This document shows positions 7,564 through 17,842 of a stretch of DNA of 64,000 nucleotides, one piece after another. The translations under genes and the position numbers were made by a program. The notes under the pieces were generated by a model. The model saw only the letters and a list, made by a program, of their open reading frames with translations. It was not told the origin of the DNA and ran no database searches. The stretch is from Candidatus Sulfurimonas marisnigri (GTDB lineage: Bacteria > Campylobacterota > Campylobacteria > Campylobacterales > Sulfurimonadaceae), in contig NZ_CP054493.1 in assembly GCF_015265475.1 (NCBI RefSeq), forward strand, positions 744,001-808,000, in the 5' to 3' direction. The stretch's first letter is position 1, and every line of letters begins with the position of its first letter.

Positions 7564-8984
7564 GTTTTTTATCTCCTGAATATTTTTGGCTTTTGGTACT
7601 TATTCTACCTTTGTTTATAAAAAAAGATTTCAGAAACATTAGTATTACTGCATTCGGATATATTTTAACTTTTGTTTTAATAGTTTTAGCTCTCTCTAGG
7701 CCAGTTATTGAGCAGGAACCTATTAAGTCAAAGCAGGTGCTTAGTGATGTTGTAGTCGCAGTAGACTTATCTTTTTCTATGTATGCACAAGATATAGAGC
7801 CATCAAGACTTGTAAAGGCTAAAGAGATTTTAAAAGAGTTGCTTATGTCGGAGTATAAAACTCGCTTTGGAGTTTTAGGTTTTACCACAAATGCTATTGT
7901 TTTATCCCCTTTAACACAGGACAGAGAGCTTCTACTGCATCTTTTTAACTCACTTGAGGAAAAGTTCATCTCTACAAAAGGGAGCAGTGTTATGCCGGCT
8001 CTAAAGTTAGCTAGGAAAATGTCAAACTCTAAGACGATGAATGTGGTACTATTAACAGATGGTGCTGATGAGTTTGGTTATGAGAGTGAAGCTTTATATG
8101 CAAAAGAGAATTCAATGAGAGTTAATGTGTTTATGCTTGGCTCTGGCATAGGGGCAACATTGCGACTTGAAAATGGGGAACTTTTAAAAGATGAACTTGG
8201 AGATATCGTAGTAAGTAGAGAAAATAGCGCTATTAAAGAGATTTCAGATGCAACCGGTGGAGTTTACACCAAAGATTTTAGTGAACTCCTTGAAGCTATT
8301 GGTTCACAAAAAGAGAAAGATAAAGAGAGTGAAACAACAATAATTAAAAATTTAGAGCTGTTTTATTACTTTGTATTTTTGGCAATTCTTACATTTTTAG
8401 TAAGTGTGACAACTCTTAAGAAGTATGTTTTGGTAGTTTTGCTTCTAGTTGGAGTTAATCTACATGCAGATAGGTACACAAAGCTCTTTAGTGAAGCAAA
8501 TGAGTTTTATAAAAACGGAAAGTATGAAAAAGCACTAGATGGTTATGATGGTGTAAAATCCCCACATGTAGAGTTTAAATCAATAGTTTATTATAATATG
8601 GGCAACACATACATAAGACTTCAAGAGTTTAAAAAAGCAAGAGAGGCATACCTAAAGTCTCTAACACTTATGTATTCTAAAGAAGCAGATGAAAATTTGG
8701 CTTATATAAAAGATGTAAGTGAAAAAAAAGAGATGAAAACAGGTCAACAAAAAACAGATAAGAAATCATCTTTGGCAAAAAAAGAGAAGAGCTCAAAAGA
8801 GCAAAAAGAGGGTGGTGGCTCAAATATGAAAGTAAGTGCAGCGGCTAGCAGCGGAGATGACGATGGCGGTAAAAAGAGTGAGTCCAAAAGTAAGATTGAC
8901 TTAAATAGCGGCAAGGCAAAACTAAGCTCAAAGCAGTATGAGCTAATTAATAAAAGGGTAGTAAATGAAAATCAGCCTTGGTAG
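7560..8984 (+). CDS. VWA and TPR protein, BatB/BatC-like fusion (first Bat cluster)
   Basis: This 474-residue protein has two N-terminal membrane helices, a VWA domain with MIDAS motif DLSFSMYA and LLTDGADEFG, a third membrane helix after about residue 260, then tetratricopeptide-like repeats (YYNMGNTYIRLQEFKKAREAYLKSL) and a charged Lys/Ser-rich tail. This arrangement equals BatB plus BatC in one chain. It starts inside the ATGA overlap with the upstream gene and overlaps the BatD-like gene by 20 bases. The tail ends in NQPW, like the KPW end of its paralogue at 22066. It is shorter than that paralogue (631 residues), mainly in the charged tail. Confidence 0.85.
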   Translation: MSFLSPEYFWLLVLILPLFIKKDFRNISITAFGYILTFVLIVLALSRPVIEQEPIKSKQVLSDVVVAVDLSFSMYAQDIEPSRLVKAKEILKELLMSEYKTRFGVLGFTTNAIVLSPLTQDRELLLHLFNSLEEKFISTKGSSVMPALKLARKMSNSKTMNVVLLTDGADEFGYESEALYAKENSMRVNVFMLGSGIGATLRLENGELLKDELGDIVVSRENSAIKEISDATGGVYTKDFSELLEAIGSQKEKDKESETTIIKNLELFYYFVFLAILTFLVSVTTLKKYVLVVLLLVGVNLHADRYTKLFSEANEFYKNGKYEKALDGYDGVKSPHVEFKSIVYYNMGNTYIRLQEFKKAREAYLKSLTLMYSKEADENLAYIKDVSEKKEMKTGQQKTDKKSSLAKKEKSSKEQKEGGGSNMKVSAAASSGDDDGGKKSESKSKIDLNSGKAKLSSKQYELINKRVVNENQPW

Positions 8985-10068
8985 GGTTCTTTTAACACTG
9001 TTAATATTTCTACATGTAGAGCTTTTTGCTTCAACTTATGAGTGGAGTGCAACAGCAAATAAAAGTAAAGCCTATGTAAATGAAGCGATACATCTTAGTT
9101 ATACATGTAGATTCAGTGATGCTGCTGAACTTTATAGTATTGAGTTTAATCCTGATGGGGAATATGAAAATTACACCATAAAACTTTTAACAAAGAGTGA
9201 AAAACTAATAAATAATAAAAAAGTAAATAGTTATGAATTTGTTGCTTTTATAAAAAAATCTGTAGATGTTAACTTTGCCTTTGACACTGTTATGAAAAAA
9301 ACAAATGAAGACTCTATAAAAAATACTGTTTTAGGCCGTGACAATGCTTCTTATGAAGAGTTTACCAAAATAAAAATAAAACAAAAAAACTTACATGTAG
9401 AAGTAGTACAAACAGATATAGCTCTAGTTGGAAGCCTTGCAATTGAACTAAAAAAAGATACTCTACATGTAAAAGCATATGAGCCATACCATATGGAGAT
9501 AATCATCAAGGGAGAGGGTAACTTAGATGAGATTAAACCAATTGAGTTTAAGATAGATAAAGTAAAAGTATTTGCTGGTAAAGTTATAAGAGATATCAAA
9601 CTTACAAAAGATGGTTACATCGGAGTGTGGAGCCAAAAATTTGCGTTTGTTGGGAATGAAGAGTTTGTAATTCCGGCGTTGAATATAAACTATGTTAATT
9701 TGAAGCTAAAAAAAGAGGATGTTTTAGTTGTTGATGCTATTAAGGTTGAGGTTGAAAAAGGTTTTAAGAGAGAAGAGCTTTTAGATAAGATTGATGAAGA
9801 TTTTAAAATCAACTATGAATATTTCTACTATATTTTTGCTTTTGTCTTAGGTTTTTTGATTTCAAAAATTAAGTTGAAAAAGCCAAAAAAACAGATGCTA
9901 GAAGATGAGGAGTTTAAAGAGAAAATAAAAAATATAGATTCCCTTGGGGAGCTTTCAGTTGTTTTGGCTTTAAAAGATAGAAAAAAATATGAAAAACTGA
10001 TATTGGACATAGAAACTAAAAAGGCTACTAACATAAATAAAATCAAAAAAGAAATTGGTTTAATATAG
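8965..10068 (+). CDS. BatD-like protein (first Bat cluster)
   Basis: A 367-residue protein with a signal peptide (VLLTLLIFLHVELFASTYEW), a beta-rich periplasmic region with the BatD phrase IIIKGEGNLDEIKPIEF and a single C-terminal membrane helix near residue 290 before a charged cytoplasmic end. BatD proteins accompany VWA proteins in Bat operons; their biochemical role is unknown. The start lies inside the preceding gene (20-base overlap). The paralogue at 23986 carries the matching phrase IKVLGAGNLEDIKSF. This copy is about 100 residues shorter, chiefly in the N-terminal beta domain. Confidence 0.78.
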   Translation: MKISLGRVLLTLLIFLHVELFASTYEWSATANKSKAYVNEAIHLSYTCRFSDAAELYSIEFNPDGEYENYTIKLLTKSEKLINNKKVNSYEFVAFIKKSVDVNFAFDTVMKKTNEDSIKNTVLGRDNASYEEFTKIKIKQKNLHVEVVQTDIALVGSLAIELKKDTLHVKAYEPYHMEIIIKGEGNLDEIKPIEFKIDKVKVFAGKVIRDIKLTKDGYIGVWSQKFAFVGNEEFVIPALNINYVNLKLKKEDVLVVDAIKVEVEKGFKREELLDKIDEDFKINYEYFYYIFAFVLGFLISKIKLKKPKKQMLEDEEFKEKIKNIDSLGELSVVLALKDRKKYEKLILDIETKKATNINKIKKEIGLI

Positions 10069-10119
10069 TATTAAATGCAATTGAACTAAAATGATTTAAA
10101 TTTTAATAAAGTGAAGAAA

Positions 10120-11130
10120 ATGAAAATATTTTTAATTATAATTACTCTGCTGCTGACACAATCTTTTGCTGATAAAACGGTTATAAAAACAATAACTGTA
10201 AACCAGATGCTATATCCGAATAAAACACTCTCTGAGCTTAAAAAGATAGCTGTGCAAAAAGCAAAACTCTCAGCTGCAAAAGAGATTTTCGGGGAATTTT
10301 TACTCTCTGAGACTGTAATGGTGAATGGGAAAATCCTGGATGATGTTGTTCGTGAAAAATCTGGCGGAGTAGTCCATATAAAAGGCGAGCCGAAGTTTCA
10401 AAACGGTGAAAATTTTGGTGACTTGCAGGTAACCATAGAGGCATACGCTACAGATGAGGAGATTCAAGATATGACTCCCCAGTTTATTAAAATAGATGAT
10501 TTTACATACTCTAATCCCGACATCCCAGCAAGAGATCTTAAAATCGCGGCTGAGGGTGCATTTATTGTCGAGGCAATATCATCCAAAAAACCTTCAATTG
10601 TTAGTGCATCAGTGGATGAGGCACGTAAACTAGTCCTCTCGGTTGAGATTACAAAAGCTAGTTATGATGAAGAGTCTGCAACCTATACAATGTCTGGAAG
10701 AGTAGAGTATATTCCTTCATTTTTGAGAAATGCTGATTTAGACAAGGGTAGAGAAGATATAGTAGATAGAACTAAGAATATTTTATATAGTTCTGTAGAG
10801 CGTATACAAAAAGTAAAACGCGGTTTTTATGGAGTTTGGAGTGGATTTATAATGCGTTCAAACGGCGGAAGCGGAGATGTTATGATTGAAATAACAGAGA
10901 CAGGTATCGGAACAATTGACTACAACTCCTTAAATTGCGGCGGTGAACTTATTATACAAAGCAAAACTGCAAATATAGTGAAATTTAAAGAGGTTCTTAC
11001 TTATGGTGAAGACAAATGTGTTAACAAACATTTTATAGATTTAAAGAAGCTAAATAATACGCAACTCCTCTTAATGCAATATAATGAAGAAAATAAAGAG
11101 GTAGCTAGAGGGACTCTTTATAGAGAATAA
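10120..11130 (+). CDS. Exported protein of unknown function, FlgT/LPP20-like N-terminal domain suspected
   Basis: This 336-residue protein has a signal peptide (MKIFLIIITLLLTQSFADK). The first part (VQKAKLSAAKEIFGEFLLSETVMVNG) has the helix-strand pattern of the FlgT-N/LPP20 fold seen in nearby lipoproteins. The C-terminal third (FYGVWSGFIMRSNGGSGDVMIEITE) looks like a small beta-barrel with conserved GxW. GTG at 10111 is an alternative start. It sits between the BatD-like gene and the LPP20 lipoprotein, within the same run of genes. No family can be named with certainty. A role in the outer-envelope assembly encoded by its neighbours is inferred from context only. Confidence 0.6.
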   Translation: MKIFLIIITLLLTQSFADKTVIKTITVNQMLYPNKTLSELKKIAVQKAKLSAAKEIFGEFLLSETVMVNGKILDDVVREKSGGVVHIKGEPKFQNGENFGDLQVTIEAYATDEEIQDMTPQFIKIDDFTYSNPDIPARDLKIAAEGAFIVEAISSKKPSIVSASVDEARKLVLSVEITKASYDEESATYTMSGRVEYIPSFLRNADLDKGREDIVDRTKNILYSSVERIQKVKRGFYGVWSGFIMRSNGGSGDVMIEITETGIGTIDYNSLNCGGELIIQSKTANIVKFKEVLTYGEDKCVNKHFIDLKKLNNTQLLLMQYNEENKEVARGTLYRE

Positions 11131-11157
11131 CAGTTTTTTTAATAATTTAGGAGTTAC

Positions 11158-12033
11158 ATGTATAAAGTTTTTTTATTAATTTTAATCTATATTTTTGTGG
11201 GGTGTACTCCTTCCGTACATGTAAAGCCTAGTGAGCAACTTCCAAAATGGGTTGATAGTGATGACACTTTACGCGGTGTCGGCTCAAGCGAAGTTAATTT
11301 TCAGGGTATCTATACTCAGCGTCTTGCAGCTGTAAATCAAGCGAAAAGTGACTTAGCACATACACTAAAATCATACATCACCTCAATATACAAGAGCAGT
11401 GAAAAAGTTAATAAAGATGAAATATCTAATAAAAGTCAGAATAAGATAACAGCTTTTTCAGAAGTTTTTTTAAATGAGAGTTATCAGGTTGATGCATACT
11501 TTGATGTAGATAGGAGACTATATGTATTGGTCGAACTTTCAAAACCAAGGCTAAATACTCTTTTGGGTATAAAGGTCGAGACGATAAAAACTACTCAAAC
11601 TCTTCCAAAGCTAAATACTAGAGTGTTTAATAAAGATGAACTAATGCAAAGCAGATGTTATCCTCAGGATATATTAAAAACAATTGATACAAAAGCTGAC
11701 CTATACCAAAACAAACCGGTTTGGTTTTTTCGACCAAATCAAAATGGTTACGAAGGAAGTGTTGGTATTGCTGAAAAAGAGAGTTTGAAAAGTTATGAAG
11801 AGCAAAAAAAAGTTGCTGTAATCTTGGCAAAATCTGCTCTTTCAAAGCGAAAAAAAACACAAATTGCATCAGAACATGAAGCATTGGAAATCTTACATAA
11901 TGATACATCAGGAGAAATCTTTGAAACATCGTCAATTGTAAGAAGTGCAAATAGATCACAACCAACGACTGTAAAAGACATATGGCTTGATCCGCAGAGT
12001 TGTGAGCTGTATGTTTGGATTGTTAATAATTAA
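11158..12033 (+). CDS. LPP20-family lipoprotein
   Basis: The 291-residue protein has a lipobox IFVGC with Cys16 as the lipidation site. The first domain begins KWVDSDDTLRGVGSS and continues with a long helix of the LPP20 type; a second related unit starts at PVWFFRPNQNGYEGSVGIAE, so the protein may hold two copies of the fold. LPP20 proteins are outer-membrane lipoproteins of Campylobacterota and gammaproteobacteria and are often found with COG3014, DUF1425, LpoB and CsgG genes, as here. GGAG lies 5 bases upstream of the ATG. A second LPP20 gene ends the cluster at 17839. Confidence 0.75.
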   Translation: MYKVFLLILIYIFVGCTPSVHVKPSEQLPKWVDSDDTLRGVGSSEVNFQGIYTQRLAAVNQAKSDLAHTLKSYITSIYKSSEKVNKDEISNKSQNKITAFSEVFLNESYQVDAYFDVDRRLYVLVELSKPRLNTLLGIKVETIKTTQTLPKLNTRVFNKDELMQSRCYPQDILKTIDTKADLYQNKPVWFFRPNQNGYEGSVGIAEKESLKSYEEQKKVAVILAKSALSKRKKTQIASEHEALEILHNDTSGEIFETSSIVRSANRSQPTTVKDIWLDPQSCELYVWIVNN

Positions 12034-12057
12034 AAAAATAAAATACAAAGTATATAA

Positions 12058-13473
12058 ATGAAATTATTAAAACATTTACTTTTTGCTACTCTCTTGCCTC
12101 TGTTATTTGGGGGATGTGTATCTAATCTTGCAAACTCTATAGGTGTTGATTTAAGCAACTCCTCGCAGCAGGACAAAATGTATATTGCAGGTCGTTATGC
12201 AGAAGCGGCAACCCTAGCATATGAGAGTAAAGATAAAAGAGCTTCATTAGATGAGGCAAACTTACTCTCAACTCTAAAAGCAGGAAACTCATATTTTTAT
12301 GCAAAAGATTATATTAACAGCATTAAGATGCTTGATGAATCAGAAGATATTATAAAATTTCACCACGAAGAGACGATTGGGGGAAGTGTGGCAGACTACA
12401 TGTCACAGTTGATGCTTAATGATGCGGCAATAGATTATCACGCAACAATAAGTGAAGCGATTATGGTGAACACATATAAGTCACTAGATTATATGGCACT
12501 AGGAAAGCATGCGCAAGCTAGAGTTGAACTAAATCGCGCTATTGACCGTCAAAGACGTGCAAAAGAGACATATGCAGAGTTGATAGGTAAGCAAAAAGAT
12601 GCAATCGCAGAAAAAAGGAGAGAGAAAAGAAGTGCTGGATTTGATAAAACACTCTCTAATCCAACAATTAAAAGCATAGCACAAAGAAACTACTCATCTT
12701 TGGAGCAGTTTCAGGCTTATCCTGATTTTGTGAATCCATTTACAACCTATTTAGCAGGTCTGTTTTTTGCAATAGAGGGTGACTACTCAAAATCATCATC
12801 ACTTTTAAAAGAGGTGCATGGGATGGTGCCAAAAAATAAAACCGTAAAAGCTGATTTTGAGATGGTAGAAGATGCACTCTCGGGCAAGCCCATTAGTGAA
12901 AAGTATGTATGGATTATATATGAAAACGGTTTAGGAGCTGTCAAGTCTGAGTATAGAATAAATATACCAATGTTTCTCTTCTCTCCTAGATTAGTATATG
13001 CAGGGATAGCTTTGCCAAAAATGCATACAAGAGAGCAGGCAACATCAAGTATAACTGTTTTTTCTCAAGGGGAAAAAGAGCAAGAGACATCATTGGTGGC
13101 TGATATGGACAGAGTTGTATTAACTGAGTTTAACTACTCGTATAACGATATTTTAACACGGGCTGTATTCTCAGCAATATTAAAAACATATGCACAGTAT
13201 AGAGCAAATGAGAAAGGTGGAGCGGTTCTTGGTATGGCAGCTGGTATTTTCCAGTCCTTAACAACACATGCTGATACTAGAGTTTGGAATTCTTTGCCAA
13301 AAAATTTCCAAATTGCAAGAGTAAAAATGCCTCTGGACGGTAAACTACTCCTTAAAGCGGGAGTGAAAAATTTAGATGTCAATCTTGACACAAATGCTAA
13401 ATATGCTGTTATTTATGTTAAAATCCCAACAGTAATTTCAATACCAAGCGTTAGTATTATTAACTTTTATTAA
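12058..13473 (+). CDS. COG3014-family lipoprotein with TPR-like helices
   Basis: The 471-residue lipoprotein has lipobox LFGGC with Cys20. Helical repeat-like pairs follow, including GRYAEAATLAYES and SLDYMALGKHAQARVELNRA, then a beta-rich C-terminal half. COG3014 proteins are uncharacterised but co-occur with LpoB, DUF1425 and LPP20 lipoproteins in gammaproteobacteria. It lies 24 bases after the LPP20 gene. The spread of the cluster across phyla suggests an outer-membrane complex acting with peptidoglycan synthases, which is an inference from context. Confidence 0.72.
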   Translation: MKLLKHLLFATLLPLLFGGCVSNLANSIGVDLSNSSQQDKMYIAGRYAEAATLAYESKDKRASLDEANLLSTLKAGNSYFYAKDYINSIKMLDESEDIIKFHHEETIGGSVADYMSQLMLNDAAIDYHATISEAIMVNTYKSLDYMALGKHAQARVELNRAIDRQRRAKETYAELIGKQKDAIAEKRREKRSAGFDKTLSNPTIKSIAQRNYSSLEQFQAYPDFVNPFTTYLAGLFFAIEGDYSKSSSLLKEVHGMVPKNKTVKADFEMVEDALSGKPISEKYVWIIYENGLGAVKSEYRINIPMFLFSPRLVYAGIALPKMHTREQATSSITVFSQGEKEQETSLVADMDRVVLTEFNYSYNDILTRAVFSAILKTYAQYRANEKGGAVLGMAAGIFQSLTTHADTRVWNSLPKNFQIARVKMPLDGKLLLKAGVKNLDVNLDTNAKYAVIYVKIPTVISIPSVSIINFY

Positions 13474-13525
13474 AGTTAATAGACCGTGTTTTGATTTAAT
13501 AACTAATTTTATATAAAAGATTTTT

Positions 13526-15736
13526 ATGTCAATAAGGCCACATAGATACAAAGTCATTCTTATTTTGACTTTTATTATTTCATTTTCTATTATGTTTTTT
13601 GTAATCACAAATGACAAAAATAAAAGAATCAAAGAACATTTACGTCAAGTTATATTAACTAATCAAATGAACTATGATGTTAATTTAAGAATGTATAAAA
13701 AGTTATCGCAACAGACCTTTGATTTAATAGTTGAGCAGCCAGATGTTTTAAATATTTTACAAGAGGCTCAAAGTGCAAGTGAAACAAAAAGATCTTTATT
13801 AAGAGAAAAACTATATGATTTAACAAAAGAGAAATATGCAAAATTAGTAAAACTGGGTGTTTTACAATTTCAATTTGTTTTTCCAAATAATAAAGATTTT
13901 TTAAGAGTACATAAGCATGGAAAATTTGGGGATGATTTAACAGGTATTAGATATAGTTTTAATTATGTAAACAAGCATAAAAAACCTATAGAGGGGTTTG
14001 AGGGTGGAAGAACTACCCACGCATATAGATTTGTATATCCAGTTTTTTCAAATAAAAGCAACTATCTAGGAAGTGTGGAAATCTCTTTTTCATCCGGGGC
14101 TCTTCAAGAATCAATGGAAAAAAATCACAATACACACACCCATTTTATTGTGAATAAAAAACTATTTAATACAAACTTATGGAAACCTGAGATTTTTCAG
14201 AAATATCTACCAAGTGTTGAAAATGAAAATTACCTATATACTGTTACTTCAAACATGGATGTAAGTGAAAGAGAAAATGAAAAGAAAATAATAGATAAGT
14301 TCATGAAGAAAGATATAGAAAAAAACCTGAAACACGAAAAATCTTTTGCTCTATATCAGGAGTTTGATAATTTTGTTAAGGTTGTGACGTTTATTCCTGT
14401 AAGTCATACTGACAATAAAAGTGTGGCTGCATATTTAGTCTCACATACAACCAGTGATGATATAGCGCATCTCCTCAATGATTTTAGAAATATTAACGTG
14501 CTGTTGAGTGTTTTTTTATTGGTTTTATTTTATTTTATTTACAGGATTTTAAAATCAAATACTAATATAAAGATTGCTCAGAAGGAGACAAAATCAATCA
14601 TAAATTTTTTGCCTTCAATAATGATACTAAATAGAAATAAAAATATGATAGAAGTTAATTTAAAATTTCTAATGTTTTTTAATCAACACAAAGATATAGA
14701 TGATTTCTTAGAGCATTATGAGTGCATTTGTGATTTATTTGAAGAATACGATGATGAAAACTACATTCAAGAAACATACGTTAATAAAGTTTATTGGACA
14801 GATTACGTAAAAAATAATAAAGATAAAATACACAAAGCTATGATTATAAAAGATGGTAAGCAACACCACTTTACAGTTAAGGTTAGAGAAGTTATCTATA
14901 AAAATGAGACTACAGATATAGTACAACTAATTGAAATAACAAAAGAACTAGAGTTGAACAATAGTATAAAAGAGAAAGAAAAACAACTTTTTCAGCAAGC
15001 TAAAATGGCGTCAATGGGAGAGATGATAGGCAATATAGCTCATCAGTGGAGACAACCTTTAAATATAATAAGCGTTATGAATATGAAAGTAGAATTTTTG
15101 CTAGAGTTAAATGAGACTATAAATTATGATGATTATGAACCGATTTCAAAATCAATAGCAGGACAACTTGAATATATGACAAAAACTATTGATGATTTTA
15201 GAAGTTATTATAATCCAAATAAATTAAAAGAAAACTTCAGTATTAAACAAAGCATACAAGATGTTTATAATCTAATTTACCCTCAATTAAATAGCCATTC
15301 AGTAGATCTTATCATAACAGAGGATTCTGATAATGAAGAGTTAATTATATATGGTCATGCAAATGAGTTTAAGCAGGTTATTATAAATATGGTGAATAAT
15401 TCAAAAGATGCTATTTTACACTGCCAAGAAAATGATAAAGATAAAGCGGGGAAAATAGAAATATCTATTAAAAAAATGAACGATGAAATTATTATTACCA
15501 TTAAAGATAATGGTGGAGGGATACCTCTTGATATAATCGATAAAATATATGAACCATATTTTACAACTAAACATAAATCTAAAGGGACTGGACTTGGTCT
15601 AAATATGAGTCATCAAATTATTACTGATCATATGAATGGAACAATAGTGGTTTATAATTTAGAACACAACAAAGAAGATGCAGGTACAATTTTTATTATA
15701 ACTTTACCTATAAATAAGAATAATAATATTAGTTGA
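13526..15736 (+). CDS. Orphan sensor histidine kinase with periplasmic Cache-like sensor
   Basis: A 736-residue kinase. A membrane helix (about 9-27) precedes a roughly 290-residue periplasmic region with the [22 protein letters not shown] signature of double-Cache-like sensors, then a second helix near 322-341, a PAS-like segment, the H-box [20 protein letters not shown], and an ATPase domain with N box (MVNNSKDA), G1 (DNGGGIP) and G2 (GTGLGLNMS). HQWRQPLN is the H-box type common in Campylobacterota. No response regulator gene is nearby. It splits the lipoprotein run, 52 bases after the COG3014 gene and 81 before the DUF1425 gene, suggesting it senses the envelope state served by those proteins. 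Confidence 0.88.
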   Translation: MSIRPHRYKVILILTFIISFSIMFFVITNDKNKRIKEHLRQVILTNQMNYDVNLRMYKKLSQQTFDLIVEQPDVLNILQEAQSASETKRSLLREKLYDLTKEKYAKLVKLGVLQFQFVFPNNKDFLRVHKHGKFGDDLTGIRYSFNYVNKHKKPIEGFEGGRTTHAYRFVYPVFSNKSNYLGSVEISFSSGALQESMEKNHNTHTHFIVNKKLFNTNLWKPEIFQKYLPSVENENYLYTVTSNMDVSERENEKKIIDKFMKKDIEKNLKHEKSFALYQEFDNFVKVVTFIPVSHTDNKSVAAYLVSHTTSDDIAHLLNDFRNINVLLSVFLLVLFYFIYRILKSNTNIKIAQKETKSIINFLPSIMILNRNKNMIEVNLKFLMFFNQHKDIDDFLEHYECICDLFEEYDDENYIQETYVNKVYWTDYVKNNKDKIHKAMIIKDGKQHHFTVKVREVIYKNETTDIVQLIEITKELELNNSIKEKEKQLFQQAKMASMGEMIGNIAHQWRQPLNIISVMNMKVEFLLELNETINYDDYEPISKSIAGQLEYMTKTIDDFRSYYNPNKLKENFSIKQSIQDVYNLIYPQLNSHSVDLIITEDSDNEELIIYGHANEFKQVIINMVNNSKDAILHCQENDKDKAGKIEISIKKMNDEIIITIKDNGGGIPLDIIDKIYEPYFTTKHKSKGTGLGLNMSHQIITDHMNGTIVVYNLEHNKEDAGTIFIITLPINKNNNIS

Positions 15737-15817
15737 TGGGAAAGATAGTTTATGTTAAAATACAAATAGTAATCTTTAGGTATAAGTGTTAGCGTGATAA
15801 ACTTTTAAGGAGTATTT

Positions 15818-16225
15818 ATGAGGTCAAGCATATTAATAATTTTAGCATTAGTTGCTTTCTTTGGTTGTAGTAAATCACCGGAACCTGCTGGTACAATAGT
15901 CAAAGTTGTTAATGGATGTGGTAATAGTGATATTGTAATTACAGATATTAAAGGTAGAAAAAAGCCTGATGGTTTTATGCAGGCTCAGGTAATTGGTGAA
16001 AATAGTTCTAACAATTATCAGGCTCTGGAATATCGTGTCGTTTGGTTTGATAAAGAGGGCTTTAAGATAGATAGTATCCTTTCTATCTGGAAAAAAGCTC
16101 CAGCTTATGCAAGTCAACCTTTTTACATTAACGCAACATCACCAAGTACAAAAGCGAGAACATTTCGCCTATATATAAAAAAAGATAAGGAAATAATATG
16201 CGACGAACAATACGATGGACATTAA
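15818..16225 (+). CDS. DUF1425 (YcfL-like) lipoprotein
   Basis: The 135-residue lipoprotein has lipobox AFFGC with Cys17. The rest is one small beta-sandwich with the family pattern ITDIKGRKKPDGFMQAQV, QALEYRVVWFDKEGFKI and a late PSTKARTFRLYI strand. YcfL is encoded next to lpoB in Escherichia coli, and the same pairing occurs here: the gene overlaps the LpoB gene by 28 bases. AAGGAG precedes the ATG. Its own function is not known; a helper role for LpoB is inferred from the conserved pairing. Confidence 0.75.
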   Translation: MRSSILIILALVAFFGCSKSPEPAGTIVKVVNGCGNSDIVITDIKGRKKPDGFMQAQVIGENSSNNYQALEYRVVWFDKEGFKIDSILSIWKKAPAYASQPFYINATSPSTKARTFRLYIKKDKEIICDEQYDGH

Positions 16226-16815
16226 TCTTAGGTGTAACTGGCCTCTTATTTAGTGGATGTGCAACAAAAACCACAAATATTGATATAAACAACGATAAGG
16301 GTGATGCAGTTATGGGACTTGACTACCGTGACTTTCAAGGTGCAGCTCAAGATATGATTGAGTCACTACTAGCTTCAGGAGCTGTAAATAAACCTAATGG
16401 TGAGCGTTATGTTCTTGTAGTTTCTAGAATTATCAATGACACAATGCAACATATTGACACTGATCAGTTAGTTAAAAAAATAAGGGTAGGTCTACTTCGC
16501 AGTGGTAAAGTTGTTGTAACAACAGCTGTTGGAGTAAATGGTGCTGAAGATACAATGGCCATGAAAACTAGAAAAGAGCTTCGAGTAGATGACGAGTTCA
16601 ATCAAAAAACAGTTGCTGGAAAAGGGTCAATGATTGCACCTGATTTGAGCCTTTCAGGAAAAATTCTACAACGTAATATTCGTGTAGATAAATCAACACA
16701 ACGTGTAGAGTACTATTTTCAAATGTCTTTAACAGACATTAAAACAGGTTTGGCTTTTTGGGAAGATGAGCGTGTTATCGGAAAACGCGGTAGCAATAAA
16801 TCTGTAGCGTGGTAA
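16198..16815 (+). CDS. lpoB: LpoB-like penicillin-binding protein activator lipoprotein
   Basis: A 205-residue lipoprotein (lipobox LFSGC, Cys21) with an LpoB domain: GLDYRDFQGAAQDMIESLLA, then RYVLVVSRIINDTMQHIDTDQL, and a final strand set ending in YYFQMSLTDIKTGLAFWEDE. In enterobacteria LpoB reaches from the outer membrane to stimulate PBP1b. AAGGA five bases before the ATG supports this start inside the DUF1425 gene. There is no long disordered linker after the Cys, unlike E. coli LpoB, so its reach or partner may differ. The fold family is clear; a target synthase is not in the window. Confidence 0.8.
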   Translation: MRRTIRWTLILGVTGLLFSGCATKTTNIDINNDKGDAVMGLDYRDFQGAAQDMIESLLASGAVNKPNGERYVLVVSRIINDTMQHIDTDQLVKKIRVGLLRSGKVVVTTAVGVNGAEDTMAMKTRKELRVDDEFNQKTVAGKGSMIAPDLSLSGKILQRNIRVDKSTQRVEYYFQMSLTDIKTGLAFWEDERVIGKRGSNKSVAW

Positions 16816-16843
16816 AGACTTTTATGAGCTTGGCTAATAAAAT

Positions 16844-17842
16844 ATGAACTACTCCATTTTAGTAATTGCAACAGCTACACTGCTTATAAGCGGATGTGCT
16901 CAAAAGGCAACAGTTCTCGCAATACAGCCAGCGGAAGTTGACCGTATGGCAAGCACTAAAAAGGTTGCAGTGAGCGCTTTTTCACATGATATTGCAGGGC
17001 TTTCAAATAAGATTGAGGTTGAGTTGGCAGGTAAGAAAGTAGATGGGAAGAACTATTTTACAACAATTAGCCGCAGTGATATAAACAAAGTTTTAGAGGA
17101 GCAACGTCTCCAAAATTCAGGTCTTTTTGACGATTCAAGCTCTGTTAAAATGGGCAAATTGCTCGGTGCTCAGGCACTTATAAGCGGTAATGTCTCCGTA
17201 GTATCAATGAGTGATAAATATTTTTATAAAAAAAGAACAAAATGTTCGGATGATAAATGTAAAGAAACTTATGAGTACAGTGTTCGCTGTACAAAACGTG
17301 AAATGTCCATGAGTGCTCAGATGAAAATTGTTGATGTACAAAAAGGAGATATTATCTATGCCGAGACTATAAGCAGAGAAGGAACTTGGAAACGTTGCGT
17401 AGACGACAAAAAAGATCTTCCCTCAAAAGCTTATGGTTTGAATATGTTAGCTGATGAGATAAGCGGAAGTTTCGTTCAAAAGCTTGTTCCGTATTATGCA
17501 ACATATAAAGTTCTCCTTCTTGATGAGCCTGATTTAGAGTACTCAGACATGCAAGAAGATGAACTTAAGTATGCTCTTGAATATATAAAGTATAAACGTT
17601 ATGACAAAGCAGAAGAGCTTTTAAGCAGACTTTTGGAATCAACTTCTGATAAAAGTTATGTAGCAGCATACAATCTGGCAATAATCAAAGAAGTTCAAGG
17701 TGACCTAATGAGTGCAAAGCAACTCTGCGAACTTGCTGATTCTTTAACTATACAACCTGTGGAAGCTGTTGATTTGGCAATATTACGTATAAATCAATCA
17801 ATATCGTCGCATAGACAGGCTCAAAAACAGATTCAACAATGA
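16844..17842 (+). CDS. CsgG/HfaB-family lipoprotein with C-terminal TPR-like region
   Basis: The 332-residue lipoprotein has lipobox LISGC with Cys18. The N-terminal two-thirds follow the CsgG fold (KKVAVSAFSHD, ISRSDINKVLEEQRLQ, GKLLGAQALISGNVS), which forms outer-membrane pores in curli export but occurs widely in non-curli lipoproteins. A cysteine pair hairpin (RTKCSDDKCKE) interrupts the fold. The C-terminal 80 residues form helical repeats (YDKAEELLSRLLES). It overlaps the downstream LPP20 gene by four bases. No curli subunit genes are present, so curli secretion is unlikely. Confidence 0.75.
   Translation: MNYSILVIATATLLISGCAQKATVLAIQPAEVDRMASTKKVAVSAFSHDIAGLSNKIEVELAGKKVDGKNYFTTISRSDINKVLEEQRLQNSGLFDDSSSVKMGKLLGAQALISGNVSVVSMSDKYFYKKRTKCSDDKCKETYEYSVRCTKREMSMSAQMKIVDVQKGDIIYAETISREGTWKRCVDDKKDLPSKAYGLNMLADEISGSFVQKLVPYYATYKVLLLDEPDLEYSDMQEDELKYALEYIKYKRYDKAEELLSRLLESTSDKSYVAAYNLAIIKEVQGDLMSAKQLCELADSLTIQPVEAVDLAILRINQSISSHRQAQKQIQQ

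Noticed and set aside
16844-17842. CsgG-like gene as part of a curli system
   Set aside because: No curli subunit or CsgE/CsgF-like genes are near; CsgG-type folds are common in unrelated lipoproteins.
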